NCBI GenBank assembly: GCA_052093725.1
Contig: JBQDHL010000013.1
Coordinates: 1-26,550 of the forward strand
Origin: Jeotgalicoccus sp052093725
GTDB taxonomy: Bacteria; Bacillota; Bacilli; Staphylococcales; Salinicoccaceae
Direction of reading: 5' to 3'
Length of the DNA stretch: 26,550 bases
Every line of letters begins with the position of its first letter. Positions within the stretch are counted from its first letter, which is position 1. Shown piece after piece: positions 7,786-15,242 of the stretch. The position numbers and the translations under genes were made by a program. The notes under the pieces were generated by a model, which did no database searches, was not told the origin of the DNA, and was given only the letters and a program-made list of their open reading frames with translations.

Positions 7786-8600
7786 CAAGAGTTTGGGAAA
7801 CAGTTAAAGAATATAATGAAATTAAATATGAATTTTATAACGGTATTGCGAAAGTAACAATCAACCGTCCGGAAGTGTGCAACGCATTTACACCGGATAC
7901 TGTTGCAGAAATGATCGATGCATTTACGCGTGCGCGTGACGATCAGCGTGTTGGAGTAATTATTTTAACAGGTGAGGGCGACCTTGCATTCTGTTCAGGC
8001 GGAGATCAGACGAAACGCGGACACGGCGGATACGTCGGCTCGGATGAAGTACCACGTCTAAACGTACTTGATTTACAGCGTTTAATCCGTGTTATTCCTA
8101 AACCGGTTATCGCAATGGTTGCAGGTTACGCAATCGGTGGCGGACATGTTCTGCACGTCGTATGTGACTTAACAATTGCTGCAGATAATGCGAGATTTGG
8201 TCAGACTGGTCCTAAAGTTGGTTCATTTGATGCCGGATACGGTTCAGGCTACTTAGCTCGTATCGTCGGACACAAAAAAGCACGTGAAATCTGGTACCTA
8301 TGCCGTCAGTATGACGCACAGGAAGCAATGGATATGGGCTTAGTTAACACAGTTGTACCTTTAGAGCGTCTTGAAGATGAAACTGTTGAATGGTGTGAAG
8401 ATATTTTACAGCACTCACCAACTGCACTTCGTTTCTTAAAAGCGTCAATGAATGCTGATACTGACGGTCTTGCTGGACTGCAGCAGCTTGCTGGAGATGC
8501 AACACTTCTTTATTACACTACAGACGAAGCGAAAGAAGGCCGTGACGCGTTTAAAGAAAAACGTAAACCTAACTTCGATCAATTCCCTAAATTTCCGTAA
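7782..8600 (+). CDS. menB: 1,4-dihydroxy-2-naphthoyl-CoA synthase
   Basis: This 272-residue crotonase-family enzyme closes the second ring, converting o-succinylbenzoyl-CoA to 1,4-dihydroxy-2-naphthoyl-CoA. Diagnostic MenB segments are SGGDQTKRGHGGYVG, AGYAIGGGHVLHVVCDLTIAA, and QTGPKVGSFDAGYGSGYLAR. The oxyanion-hole Gly residues fall in the first two. A strong GAGGAGG-type ribosome binding site lies at the end of menH. Its substrate is made by MenE, the next gene, which lies beyond an apparent terminator. Confidence 0.97.
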   Translation: MTRVWETVKEYNEIKYEFYNGIAKVTINRPEVCNAFTPDTVAEMIDAFTRARDDQRVGVIILTGEGDLAFCSGGDQTKRGHGGYVGSDEVPRLNVLDLQRLIRVIPKPVIAMVAGYAIGGGHVLHVVCDLTIAADNARFGQTGPKVGSFDAGYGSGYLARIVGHKKAREIWYLCRQYDAQEAMDMGLVNTVVPLERLEDETVEWCEDILQHSPTALRFLKASMNADTDGLAGLQQLAGDATLLYYTTDEAKEGRDAFKEKRKPNFDQFPKFP

Positions 8601-8620
8601 ATTTCATATTTTTAAAATAC

Positions 8621-8646
8621 AACACCCGTCTATGATGGGTGTTTTT
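8621..8646 (+). terminator. Intrinsic terminator or attenuator between menB and menE
   Basis: ACACCCGTC (8622-8630) pairs with GATGGGTGT (8634-8642), including one G-U pair, around a TAT loop, and TTTT (8643-8646) follows. The U run runs straight into the menE ribosome binding site (GAGGTGA). It could reduce menE expression relative to menB or end the menFDHB transcript. Confidence 0.65.
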
Positions 8647-8658
8647 GAGGTGAAGTAA

Positions 8659-10029
8659 ATGTCTTACAAATGGCTTGAAACAGCAAGTTTCACTTATCCT
8701 GACAACATTGCTGTCAAATACAATAATGAATCTCTGACGTATCAGATGCTGTATATGCATGCACATTCACTTGGGACACATATGCAGGCGCTCAAATTAA
8801 AACGCGTCGGCTTATATATCGACAACTCTATGAATTCAGTTAAGCTGATTCACGGGTTGATGATGCTCGGCGTGGAAATGGTTATGCTGAATACTCGTTT
8901 GACATCAGGTGAGCTTAGTACTCAGCTGAAAGATGTGTCGGTCACAAAGGTTATTACAACATCTCCAGTGGATATTCCCGATGTGGAAGTGATTCAGTAT
9001 GATGATTTATTTAAGCTTGAGACACAGACCTTTATCATTAATAAACCTGACCCAAATGATATATTATCGATTATGTTTACGTCAGGAACGACCGGACGTG
9101 CAAAAGCAGTCCCACAGACTTATAAAAATCATGCAGCTTCTCACAGCAATTGTCAGCAGCAATTCAAATATGACAGCGACAGTACATGGCTCATGGTCAA
9201 TCCAATTTTTCATATTTCAGGACTGTCGATACTATTCAGAACGGTAATGACCGGCTGTACGTTAATCGTTGAAAATAAATTTGATGAGACACGTGTCTGG
9301 AGTATTTTAAACGAAGATAAAGTCACGCATACGAGCATGGTGCCGGTAATGCTGAAGCGTTTAATGAGCTTAGATGGAACACATCATCTAAAAGGATTGC
9401 TGCTCGGCGGTGCGAGTACGACGCCATCACTCTTAAAAGAGGCAATTGAAAATAAACTGCCTGTGTATAACTCATTCGGTATGACCGAAACGTGTTCTCA
9501 AATAGTTCAAATATCTTATAAGGATGATAAGATTTTAACGGGTGCTGTAGGTAAAGTGGAGGGTTATGATATAAAAACAGATCCACAAACCGATGAGCTG
9601 TTAATTAAAGGTGACAGTGTTGTCAGGGATTATTTAAATGCAGATTTAACACTTAAAGATGGATATTTTAATACAGGAGACCTTGCAAAAATTGATGAAG
9701 AAGGCTACTTGTATATATTAGATAGACGTACTGATTTGATTATCAGCGGCGGTGAGAATATTTATCCGAAAGAAATTGAAGATGCAGTGTATCTGATCAG
9801 CGGAGTAGACCGCTGTGTCGTCATTAAAAAAGAAGACGATGAGTGGGGCAGTGTGCCCGTGCTTCTCTTAGAAGAAGAAGTGGATGAAGCATTGCTGCTC
9901 AATCATTTAAGCGAGCATCTGGCAAAGTACAAGATGCCGAAAGAAATTCATTATGTCGATAAAATTATTATGACATCAACGGGAAAAATTTCCCGCAGTC
10001 AGAACCAAAAAATGTTTCTAAACCTATAA
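8659..10029 (+). CDS. menE: o-succinylbenzoate--CoA ligase
   Basis: MenE activates o-succinylbenzoate with ATP and CoA, making the MenB substrate. This 456-residue ANL-superfamily enzyme shows the P-loop-like MFTSGTTGRAKAVPQT, the NSFGMTETCSQIV motif, the hinge-region segment FNTGDLAKIDEEGYLYILD followed by RRTDLIISGGENIYPKEIE, and the C-terminal catalytic Lys in TSTGKISR (about Lys443). The ribosome binding site is GAGGTGA with the ATG at 8659. menC, whose product supplies o-succinylbenzoate and which often neighbours menE, is not in this window. The gene is convergent with yidD and no terminator is obvious between them. Confidence 0.95.
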   Translation: MSYKWLETASFTYPDNIAVKYNNESLTYQMLYMHAHSLGTHMQALKLKRVGLYIDNSMNSVKLIHGLMMLGVEMVMLNTRLTSGELSTQLKDVSVTKVITTSPVDIPDVEVIQYDDLFKLETQTFIINKPDPNDILSIMFTSGTTGRAKAVPQTYKNHAASHSNCQQQFKYDSDSTWLMVNPIFHISGLSILFRTVMTGCTLIVENKFDETRVWSILNEDKVTHTSMVPVMLKRLMSLDGTHHLKGLLLGGASTTPSLLKEAIENKLPVYNSFGMTETCSQIVQISYKDDKILTGAVGKVEGYDIKTDPQTDELLIKGDSVVRDYLNADLTLKDGYFNTGDLAKIDEEGYLYILDRRTDLIISGGENIYPKEIEDAVYLISGVDRCVVIKKEDDEWGSVPVLLLEEEVDEALLLNHLSEHLAKYKMPKEIHYVDKIIMTSTGKISRSQNQKMFLNL

Positions 10030-10058
10030 ATACAGGTATGGACTAATAAGAAATACAA

Positions 10059-10292
10059 TTACTGAAGTTTTTTCTTTTTGTTTACAGGAACCGGGTCAAA
10101 ACCGCCTTCGTGGAATGGATGGCATTTTAGAATGCGTTTCGTTGCCATAAAGCTGCCCTTTAAAGAACCATGTTCAGCAACTGCCTCAAGTGCATAATTT
10201 GAACACGTGGGATAGAACCGGCAAGTCGGCGGCGACATTGGAGAAATATGTTTCTGGTAAAAATGAACGGTGCCGATTAATACTTTTTTCAT
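10059..10292 (-). CDS. yidD: Membrane protein insertion efficiency factor YidD
   Basis: This 77-residue protein contains the family core CRFYPTCSNYALEAVAEHG and KRILKCHPFHEGGFDPVP. YidD proteins have an amphipathic N-terminus at the inner leaflet and assist YidC/Sec membrane protein insertion. I chose the ATG at 10292 (MKKVLIGTVHFYQKH) because AAGGTG lies eight bases upstream. A longer frame starting at 10352 would add twenty residues without a ribosome binding site. It is divergent from the Nudix gene, about 75 bases away. Confidence 0.93.
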   Translation of the reverse strand: MKKVLIGTVHFYQKHISPMSPPTCRFYPTCSNYALEAVAEHGSLKGSFMATKRILKCHPFHEGGFDPVPVNKKKKLQ

Positions 10293-10367
10293 TACAGCAT
10301 CACCTTTTAAAATTAATACAACTATTGTAAGCTGATATCGGAATGAGTGCAACTAGGAGGATTATAC

Positions 10368-10826
10368 ATGAAAACATTTACTGATTATGAAGGCAGACGT
10401 GTCACATTGGAAAACAGTTATGTTGAAAATACGAAACATGTCTTGATTATCCCTAAGTTTAACGGTCAGTTTTTACTTACGAACCATAAAAAACGCGGGC
10501 TCGAATTCCCAGGCGGCAAAGTGGATGAGGGTGAATCACTCGTCGAAGGTGCACAGCGTGAACTCTATGAAGAAACCGGTGGACTCGTAGGAAACCTGCA
10601 TTTTGTCGGTACATATACCGTTCATGATGGGGATGAAACATTCAGAAAAGCAGCATTCTGCTGCAATATCGAACGACTGGATCAGCTGAAACACTACCAT
10701 GAAACAAATGGACCGATGCTCGTCGATCACATCGATGACATTGCAGAAGAAGAAAAAAGCCTGCTGCTGAAGGATGACTGTGTGATATATTTATATAACG
10801 AAGTTAGAGAAAACGGCTGTCAGTAA
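10368..10826 (+). CDS. ytkD: Nudix hydrolase, YtkD type
   Basis: The 152-residue protein carries a full Nudix box, GGKVDEGESLVEGAQ followed by RELYEETGG, matching GX5EX7REUXEEXG. The flanking segments KHVLIIPKFNGQFLLTNHKKRG and HYHETNGPML resemble B. subtilis YtkD, for which 8-oxo-dGTP hydrolysis and RNA 5'-pyrophosphohydrolase activity have been reported. The start at 10368 follows AGGAGG at the correct distance. An upstream in-frame start at 10347 is unlikely. Position beside pckA and the men genes also fits ytkD. Which substrate matters here cannot be seen. Confidence 0.85.
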   Translation: MKTFTDYEGRRVTLENSYVENTKHVLIIPKFNGQFLLTNHKKRGLEFPGGKVDEGESLVEGAQRELYEETGGLVGNLHFVGTYTVHDGDETFRKAAFCCNIERLDQLKHYHETNGPMLVDHIDDIAEEEKSLLLKDDCVIYLYNEVRENGCQ

Positions 10827-10835
10827 TAGCGGTGG

Positions 10836-10868
10836 AACCGGAACAGCATATGTTGTTCCGGTTTTTTA
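10836..10868 (+). terminator. Intrinsic terminator after ytkD
   Basis: AACCGGAACA (10836-10845) pairs with TGTTCCGGTT (10854-10863), with further weak pairing towards an ATAT loop, and a T run follows. It ends the ytkD transcript. Confidence 0.9.
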
Positions 10869-10939
10869 TGTTTTTGGATTCGATGTACAATGTTACTTCA
10901 AGATAGTCATCCGCCAATCAAAAAATTATAATAAACGAC

Positions 10940-10975
10940 AAAAAAAGTCCCGGGATAGCAATTATCCCGGGACTT
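10940..10975 (-). terminator. Intrinsic terminator after pckA
   Basis: A perfect 13-pair stem, AAGTCCCGGGATA with TATCCCGGGACTT (10945-10975), has a five-base loop. On the minus strand it is followed by seven Ts, so it serves pckA. Confidence 0.92.
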
Positions 10976-10992
10976 AATCTATTTAAATATTA

Positions 10993-12567
10993 TTAAAATC
11001 CGCCTTTTTCAGCAATTTTTGCTGATTCTTCACCGAATTTTTTGAAGTTCTCGATAAATTGATCTTTAAGCCCTTGTGCTTTTTCATTGTATGCTTCAGC
11101 TGATTCCCAAGTGTTGATTGGCGCAAGAATTTCTTCAGGTACACCAGTTACTGATTTAGGAATTGACAGACCGAACATTTCATCTTTCGTGAATTCAGCA
11201 AGTTCTAATTCACCACTGATAGCACGTCTAACCATTGAACGTGTGTGTGCAAGGTTCATACGTTTACCAACACCGTATTCGCCGCCTGTCCATCCTGTGT
11301 TTACAAGATAAACGTTAACGTCGTGCTTGTCGATTAATTCACCAAGCATGTTTGCGTATACTGTTGCATGCAGTGGTAAGAATGGTGAACCGAAACATGT
11401 AGAGAATACAGGTTGTGGTGTTGTTACACCGCGTTCAGTTCCTGCAAGTTTAGATGTAAAACCGCTCAGGAAGTGATACATTGATTGATCTTTAGTTAAC
11501 TTAGCGATTGGAGGTAAGACTCCGAATGCGTCTGCAGTTAAGAAAATAATTGTTTTCGGATGTCCTGCAACTGAAGGAATGCGTGCATTGTCGATATGGT
11601 CAAGCGGATATACAGCACGAGTGTTTTCAGTAAGTGAATCATCGTCGTAATCAGCGTTGCCGTTTTCGTCAATAACAACGTTCTCGAGTACTGAACCGAA
11701 TTTAATCGCTTTAAAGATTTCAGGTTCTTTTTCTGCTGACAGATTAATTGTCTTAGCATAGCAGCCGCCTTCGATGTTAAACACACCGTCGTCGTTCCAG
11801 CCGTGCTCATCGTCGCCGATAAGGTCACGTTCAGGGTCTGCAGAAAGCGTCGTTTTACCAGTTCCTGATAATCCGAAGAATAATGCAACGTCTTTGTTTT
11901 CACCGACGTTGGCACTACAGTGCATGCTGAGTACACCTTGTTCCGGAAGCAGGTAGTTCATAATAGAGAATATAGATTTCTTCATTTCTCCGCCATACTC
12001 AGTACCGCCGATAAGAATAATTTTCTTCTCTAATGATACAAGTACGAATACTTCTGATCCTGTGCCGTCAACTTCTGGATCTGCTTTAAAAGTAGGTGCC
12101 GATACAATCGTAAATTCAGGATCGATTGCAAGTGCTTCTTCTTTCGTTTCAGGGCGGATAAACATAGTTCTGGCAAACATGTTGTGCCAGCTGAACTCGT
12201 TAACAACCTGGAGTTGAAGTTGTGTATGCGGGTCTGCACCTGCATAGCCGTTAAAGACAAATAATTCTTCTTTGTCATTTAAATATGTAGTAACTTTATC
12301 GAATAAGCTGTCGAAAACTTCTTGTGAAATTGGCTGGTTAACATCGCCCCAGTCAATTTTGCTGTCTGATACGCTGTCTCTAACGATAAAACGGTCTTTC
12401 GGGCTGCGTCCAGTGTACTCGCCAGTTTGTGCGCGAAGTGCACCTGTATTTGTCAGAACTGCTTCGTCGCGTCGTATAGATGCTTCCACAAGTTCAGCAT
12501 TTGATAATTGTTTGTGTGTAGAAGGTTTGTTAACCAGACCTTCGATTAAACTTTTATGATTAACCAT
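10993..12567 (-). CDS. pckA: Phosphoenolpyruvate carboxykinase (ATP)
   Basis: PckA converts oxaloacetate and ATP to phosphoenolpyruvate and CO2, the entry step of gluconeogenesis. The 524-residue protein has family length and carries TGRSPKDRFIVRD near the N-terminus, the P-loop FFGLSGTGKTTLSADPERDL with the following IGDDEHGW metal site, and TGWTGGEYGVGKRM. The ATG at 12567 follows GGAGG. It has its own terminator and is divergent from metK across 480 bases that contain its promoter and the metK riboswitch. Confidence 0.97.
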   Translation of the reverse strand: MVNHKSLIEGLVNKPSTHKQLSNAELVEASIRRDEAVLTNTGALRAQTGEYTGRSPKDRFIVRDSVSDSKIDWGDVNQPISQEVFDSLFDKVTTYLNDKEELFVFNGYAGADPHTQLQLQVVNEFSWHNMFARTMFIRPETKEEALAIDPEFTIVSAPTFKADPEVDGTGSEVFVLVSLEKKIILIGGTEYGGEMKKSIFSIMNYLLPEQGVLSMHCSANVGENKDVALFFGLSGTGKTTLSADPERDLIGDDEHGWNDDGVFNIEGGCYAKTINLSAEKEPEIFKAIKFGSVLENVVIDENGNADYDDDSLTENTRAVYPLDHIDNARIPSVAGHPKTIIFLTADAFGVLPPIAKLTKDQSMYHFLSGFTSKLAGTERGVTTPQPVFSTCFGSPFLPLHATVYANMLGELIDKHDVNVYLVNTGWTGGEYGVGKRMNLAHTRSMVRRAISGELELAEFTKDEMFGLSIPKSVTGVPEEILAPINTWESAEAYNEKAQGLKDQFIENFKKFGEESAKIAEKGGF

Positions 12568-12844
12568 GATTCGCCTCCAAAAGTATTTGTCATTAACGAA
12601 CTATTTAGAAATTAGTATAACACATTCGATTTTATGTTTACACATATAATACGATAATGCATGCATATAATGATATGTTTTTAGCAATGATAATTCATAA
12701 GGATAGGTTATAATTATACTGGAAAACATTAAGAATATGTTTGTAAAAAAGTATATTAACTTTGAAACAGATTGAACCTGTCATAAATAACCCTTTGTTA
12801 ATCTTGATTTGAATTTCACAATATTGTAAGATGAGTATAAGTTA
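12568..12844. promoter_or_regulatory. pckA upstream region with predicted promoter
   Basis: On the minus strand an extended -10 TGTTATACT lies at 12614-12622, with only a weak -35 (TGTAAA, 12637-12642, 17-base spacing). Further upstream, 12643-12677 is an imperfect dyad bounded by CATAT and ATATG, with ATGCATGCAT at its centre and two copies of CATATAAT (12643-12650 and 12664-12671). This is a candidate operator for pckA. I see no good catabolite-responsive element. On the plus strand the metK promoter should lie near 12810-12841 (TATAAG at 12836-12841), but no clear -35 is visible. No open frame is supported here. Confidence 0.4.
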
Positions 12845-12998
12845 TCTCTTATCCAGAGGTGGTGGAGGGATTCAAACCCTGTGAAGCCAGAGCAACCTCC
12901 TTTTCAAGAAAGGTGCTAAAGAATGCAGAGTAATTCTGAGCGATAAGGGAAAAGGGCGAGCCTTTTTCTCTGTTTAATATGGAGAAAAAGGTTTTATT
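12845..12998 (+). promoter_or_regulatory. SAM-I (S-box) riboswitch with transcription terminator
   Basis: The aptamer runs 12845-12950. P1 pairs TCTCTTATC (12845-12853) with GATAAGGGA (12942-12950). Conserved S-box pieces are GGTGGAGGGA, GTGAAGCC, GCAACC and AAGGTGCTAA in the correct order. The terminator pairs CCTTTTTCTC (12961-12970) with GAGAAAAAGG (12982-12991), followed by a T run. An antiterminator can form between GGGAAAAGGG (12947-12956) and CCTTTTTCTC around a CGAG loop, and it uses the 3' strand of P1. SAM binding should thus favour termination before metK, the usual feedback logic. Confidence 0.93.
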
Positions 12999-13047
12999 TT
13001 TTGCTTTTGAGAGATGGCTAAATCAGCTATAAGGGAGATTTTTATAT

Positions 13048-14232
13048 ATGTCAGAACGTAAATTATTTACTTCGGAATCAGTCACAGAGGGCCATCCGGA
13101 TAAAATTGCAGACCAGATTTCGGATGCTATTCTCGATGCAATTCTTGAAGGAGATCCATACGCACGCGTTGCCTGCGAGACAGTAGTAAATACAGGTCTT
13201 GCAATGATCGTCGGTGAGATTAGTACAGAAACATACGTTGATATTCCGAAAACTGTCAGAGAAACAGTTAAGGAAATCGGTTATGTCGATGCGAAGTACG
13301 GTTACGATTACAAAACGATGTCTGTATTAACAGGAATCGATGAGCAGTCAGAAGATATCGCTGTTGGTGTAAACAATGCATTTGAAACGCGTGAATCACA
13401 AGGTGTTTCAACAGGTGCGGGCGATCAGGGCTTAATGTTCGGTTATGCAACAAATGAAACGCAGGAATTCATGCCGCTGCCAATTTCACTGGCTCACAAA
13501 ATTTCACGACGTTTAACGGAAGTACGTAAAGACAGTACTATTTCTTACCTGCGTCCGGATGGTAAATCACAAGTTACTGTAGAGTATGATGAAGACGGTA
13601 AGCCGACGAGAGTCGATACAATTGTTATCTCAACTCAGCATCACGAAAATATTCCGGCAACACAAATTTATGATGATCTGTTAGAACATGTAATTCAAGA
13701 AGTTGTTCCTGCAGAGTTATTAGATGAAGAAACTAAATACTTCATCAACCCGACAGGCAGATTTGTTATCGGCGGCCCACAGGGTGACGCCGGACTTACA
13801 GGCCGTAAAATTATTGTCGATACGTACGGCGGATATGCGCGTCACGGCGGTGGTGCATTCAGCGGTAAAGACCCGACGAAAGTTGACCGTTCTGCAGCAT
13901 ACGCTGCACGATACATTGCAAAAAATATTGTTGCAAGCGGAATTGCAGAAAAATGTGAAATTCAGCTGGCATACGCAATTGGCGTATCACAGCCGGTATC
14001 TATTGCTGTCGATACTTTTAACACAGGGAAATATGATGAAGGAAAAATTACAGAAGTCATTAGAGAACTGTTTAATTTATCACCAGATGGTATTATAGAT
14101 ATGCTAAACTTAAGAAGACCAATTTATAAACAAACTGCGAGTTATGGACATTTTGGTCGTACGGACATCGATTTACCGTGGGAAAGACTCGATAAAGTCG
14201 ATGCACTGAAAGATCTACTTAGAAATAACTAA
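13048..14232 (+). CDS. metK: S-adenosylmethionine synthase
   Basis: MetK makes SAM from methionine and ATP. The 394-residue protein has the family signatures ESVTEGHPDKIADQISDAIL at the N-terminus, GAGDQGLMFGYA near residue 118-130 and GGGAFSGKDPTKVDRSAAY near 265-285. The ATG at 13048 follows AAGGGAG. Expression is expected to be controlled by the SAM-I riboswitch immediately upstream. The next gene starts 29 bases after the stop with no terminator between, so the two are probably co-transcribed. Confidence 0.98.
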   Translation: MSERKLFTSESVTEGHPDKIADQISDAILDAILEGDPYARVACETVVNTGLAMIVGEISTETYVDIPKTVRETVKEIGYVDAKYGYDYKTMSVLTGIDEQSEDIAVGVNNAFETRESQGVSTGAGDQGLMFGYATNETQEFMPLPISLAHKISRRLTEVRKDSTISYLRPDGKSQVTVEYDEDGKPTRVDTIVISTQHHENIPATQIYDDLLEHVIQEVVPAELLDEETKYFINPTGRFVIGGPQGDAGLTGRKIIVDTYGGYARHGGGAFSGKDPTKVDRSAAYAARYIAKNIVASGIAEKCEIQLAYAIGVSQPVSIAVDTFNTGKYDEGKITEVIRELFNLSPDGIIDMLNLRRPIYKQTASYGHFGRTDIDLPWERLDKVDALKDLLRNN

Positions 14233-14261
14233 TTTAAGCAGTTCGGAAAGAGAGGAATAAT

Positions 14262-15170
14262 ATGAATACTGATATTTTTACAGATCCGATATTTATCGCG
14301 GTCGCGGCAGTACTTCTCATCATTGCAATCTGGTTTTTAGTGTATTACTTTAAACACCGCAATGAAGTGAAAACTGTGGAACAAACATATTCGAAAGAAA
14401 AAGAGTCGCTCGTTGAAAAATACGAAAGTGAACATGAAGAGGAACGTTTAGGACACAAGAAAGAAATGTCTACTTTAAACGAAAAATATCATAACGATAC
14501 GACACTTCTCGATAACAAACTTTCGAGCCTGCATCAGTTTACTGTAGATAAAGGCGAGTATTTAACAGACCTTTCTTTAATACAGTTAAAAGACAAACTT
14601 GTTAAAGATGAAAAAATTCGTGAGACGGACATGATTATTCTGTCGAACATTTATTTACCATCAAGAAACTACACAAACACACGTAAAATTGATCATTTAG
14701 TATTAACACGTACTGGTATTTATCTGCTTGATTCTAAATACTGGAGCGGACATATCTTACACGGCATCAACGAAAACCAATTTGAAGAAGTACCGTATGT
14801 TGAGTCATTCTTTGACCTGCTTGATCTTGATAAGCAGAAAGAACAAACTTTAATTTTTGAAAAAGCAGATTCAGAAAATGTTTCAGTTAACCATTACAAC
14901 AGTATTATCGATGAAACGAAAGTTACTGCTGAAAAACTTAAAAATAAATTTAAATTACAATATGATATCGTACCGATTATTTACTTTAATCCGAAAGATA
15001 ATGGTAACTATTCAATTACCAACTATTCGGAAGATCCTTCGATCAGAGTAATCGTCGGACAGGAAGATTTAGAAGCGTTCTTCCTGAAGTATGTATTCCA
15101 CGGCAGATTCCAGTACACTGTTAAAGACCTGGATGAAATTGCGAATGCATTACTCGATCAGAGTCTGTAA
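14262..15170 (+). CDS. NERD-domain protein with membrane anchor and coiled coil
   Basis: The 302-residue protein has a membrane helix at about residues 10-30, a charged probable coiled coil at about 35-90 (EKESLVEKYESEHEEERLGHKKEM), and a nuclease-related (NERD) domain from about residue 95. The NERD core is RKIDHLVLTRTGIYLLDSKYWSG, with Asp144 and Asp157-x-Lys159 as the likely PD-(D/E)xK-like residues. The layout of helix, coiled coil and nuclease-like domain resembles RmuC, though the family differs. A nucleic-acid role is suggested by the domain but not shown. It follows metK without a terminator and is therefore probably under the same riboswitch. AGAGAGG precedes the ATG. Confidence 0.85.
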   Translation: MNTDIFTDPIFIAVAAVLLIIAIWFLVYYFKHRNEVKTVEQTYSKEKESLVEKYESEHEEERLGHKKEMSTLNEKYHNDTTLLDNKLSSLHQFTVDKGEYLTDLSLIQLKDKLVKDEKIRETDMIILSNIYLPSRNYTNTRKIDHLVLTRTGIYLLDSKYWSGHILHGINENQFEEVPYVESFFDLLDLDKQKEQTLIFEKADSENVSVNHYNSIIDETKVTAEKLKNKFKLQYDIVPIIYFNPKDNGNYSITNYSEDPSIRVIVGQEDLEAFFLKYVFHGRFQYTVKDLDEIANALLDQSL

Positions 15171-15183
15171 TTTTGTAAAATGG

Positions 15184-15221
15184 AAAAAATCGTCCTATAA
15201 TTAATTATAGGACGATTTTTT
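15184..15221. terminator. Bidirectional intrinsic terminator
   Basis: This is a perfect 38-base palindrome, with A run, TCGTCCTATAATT, its complement and T run. It ends the metK-NERD transcript and lies just before the dehydrogenase ribosome binding site. Confidence 0.9.
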
Positions 15222-15242
15222 TATATTTTGGAGGGGAATGGA

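Noticed and set aside
11538..11936. 132-codon open frame on the minus strand inside pckA
   Set aside because: It is a shifted-frame shadow of pckA with no ribosome binding site and no recognisable domain.
12600..12645. Catabolite-responsive element (cre) near TGTAAACAT before pckA
   Set aside because: The central CG and the right half of the consensus do not match.
13724..14098. 124-codon open frame inside metK
   Set aside because: It overlaps conserved metK coding sequence in another frame and has no start signal.
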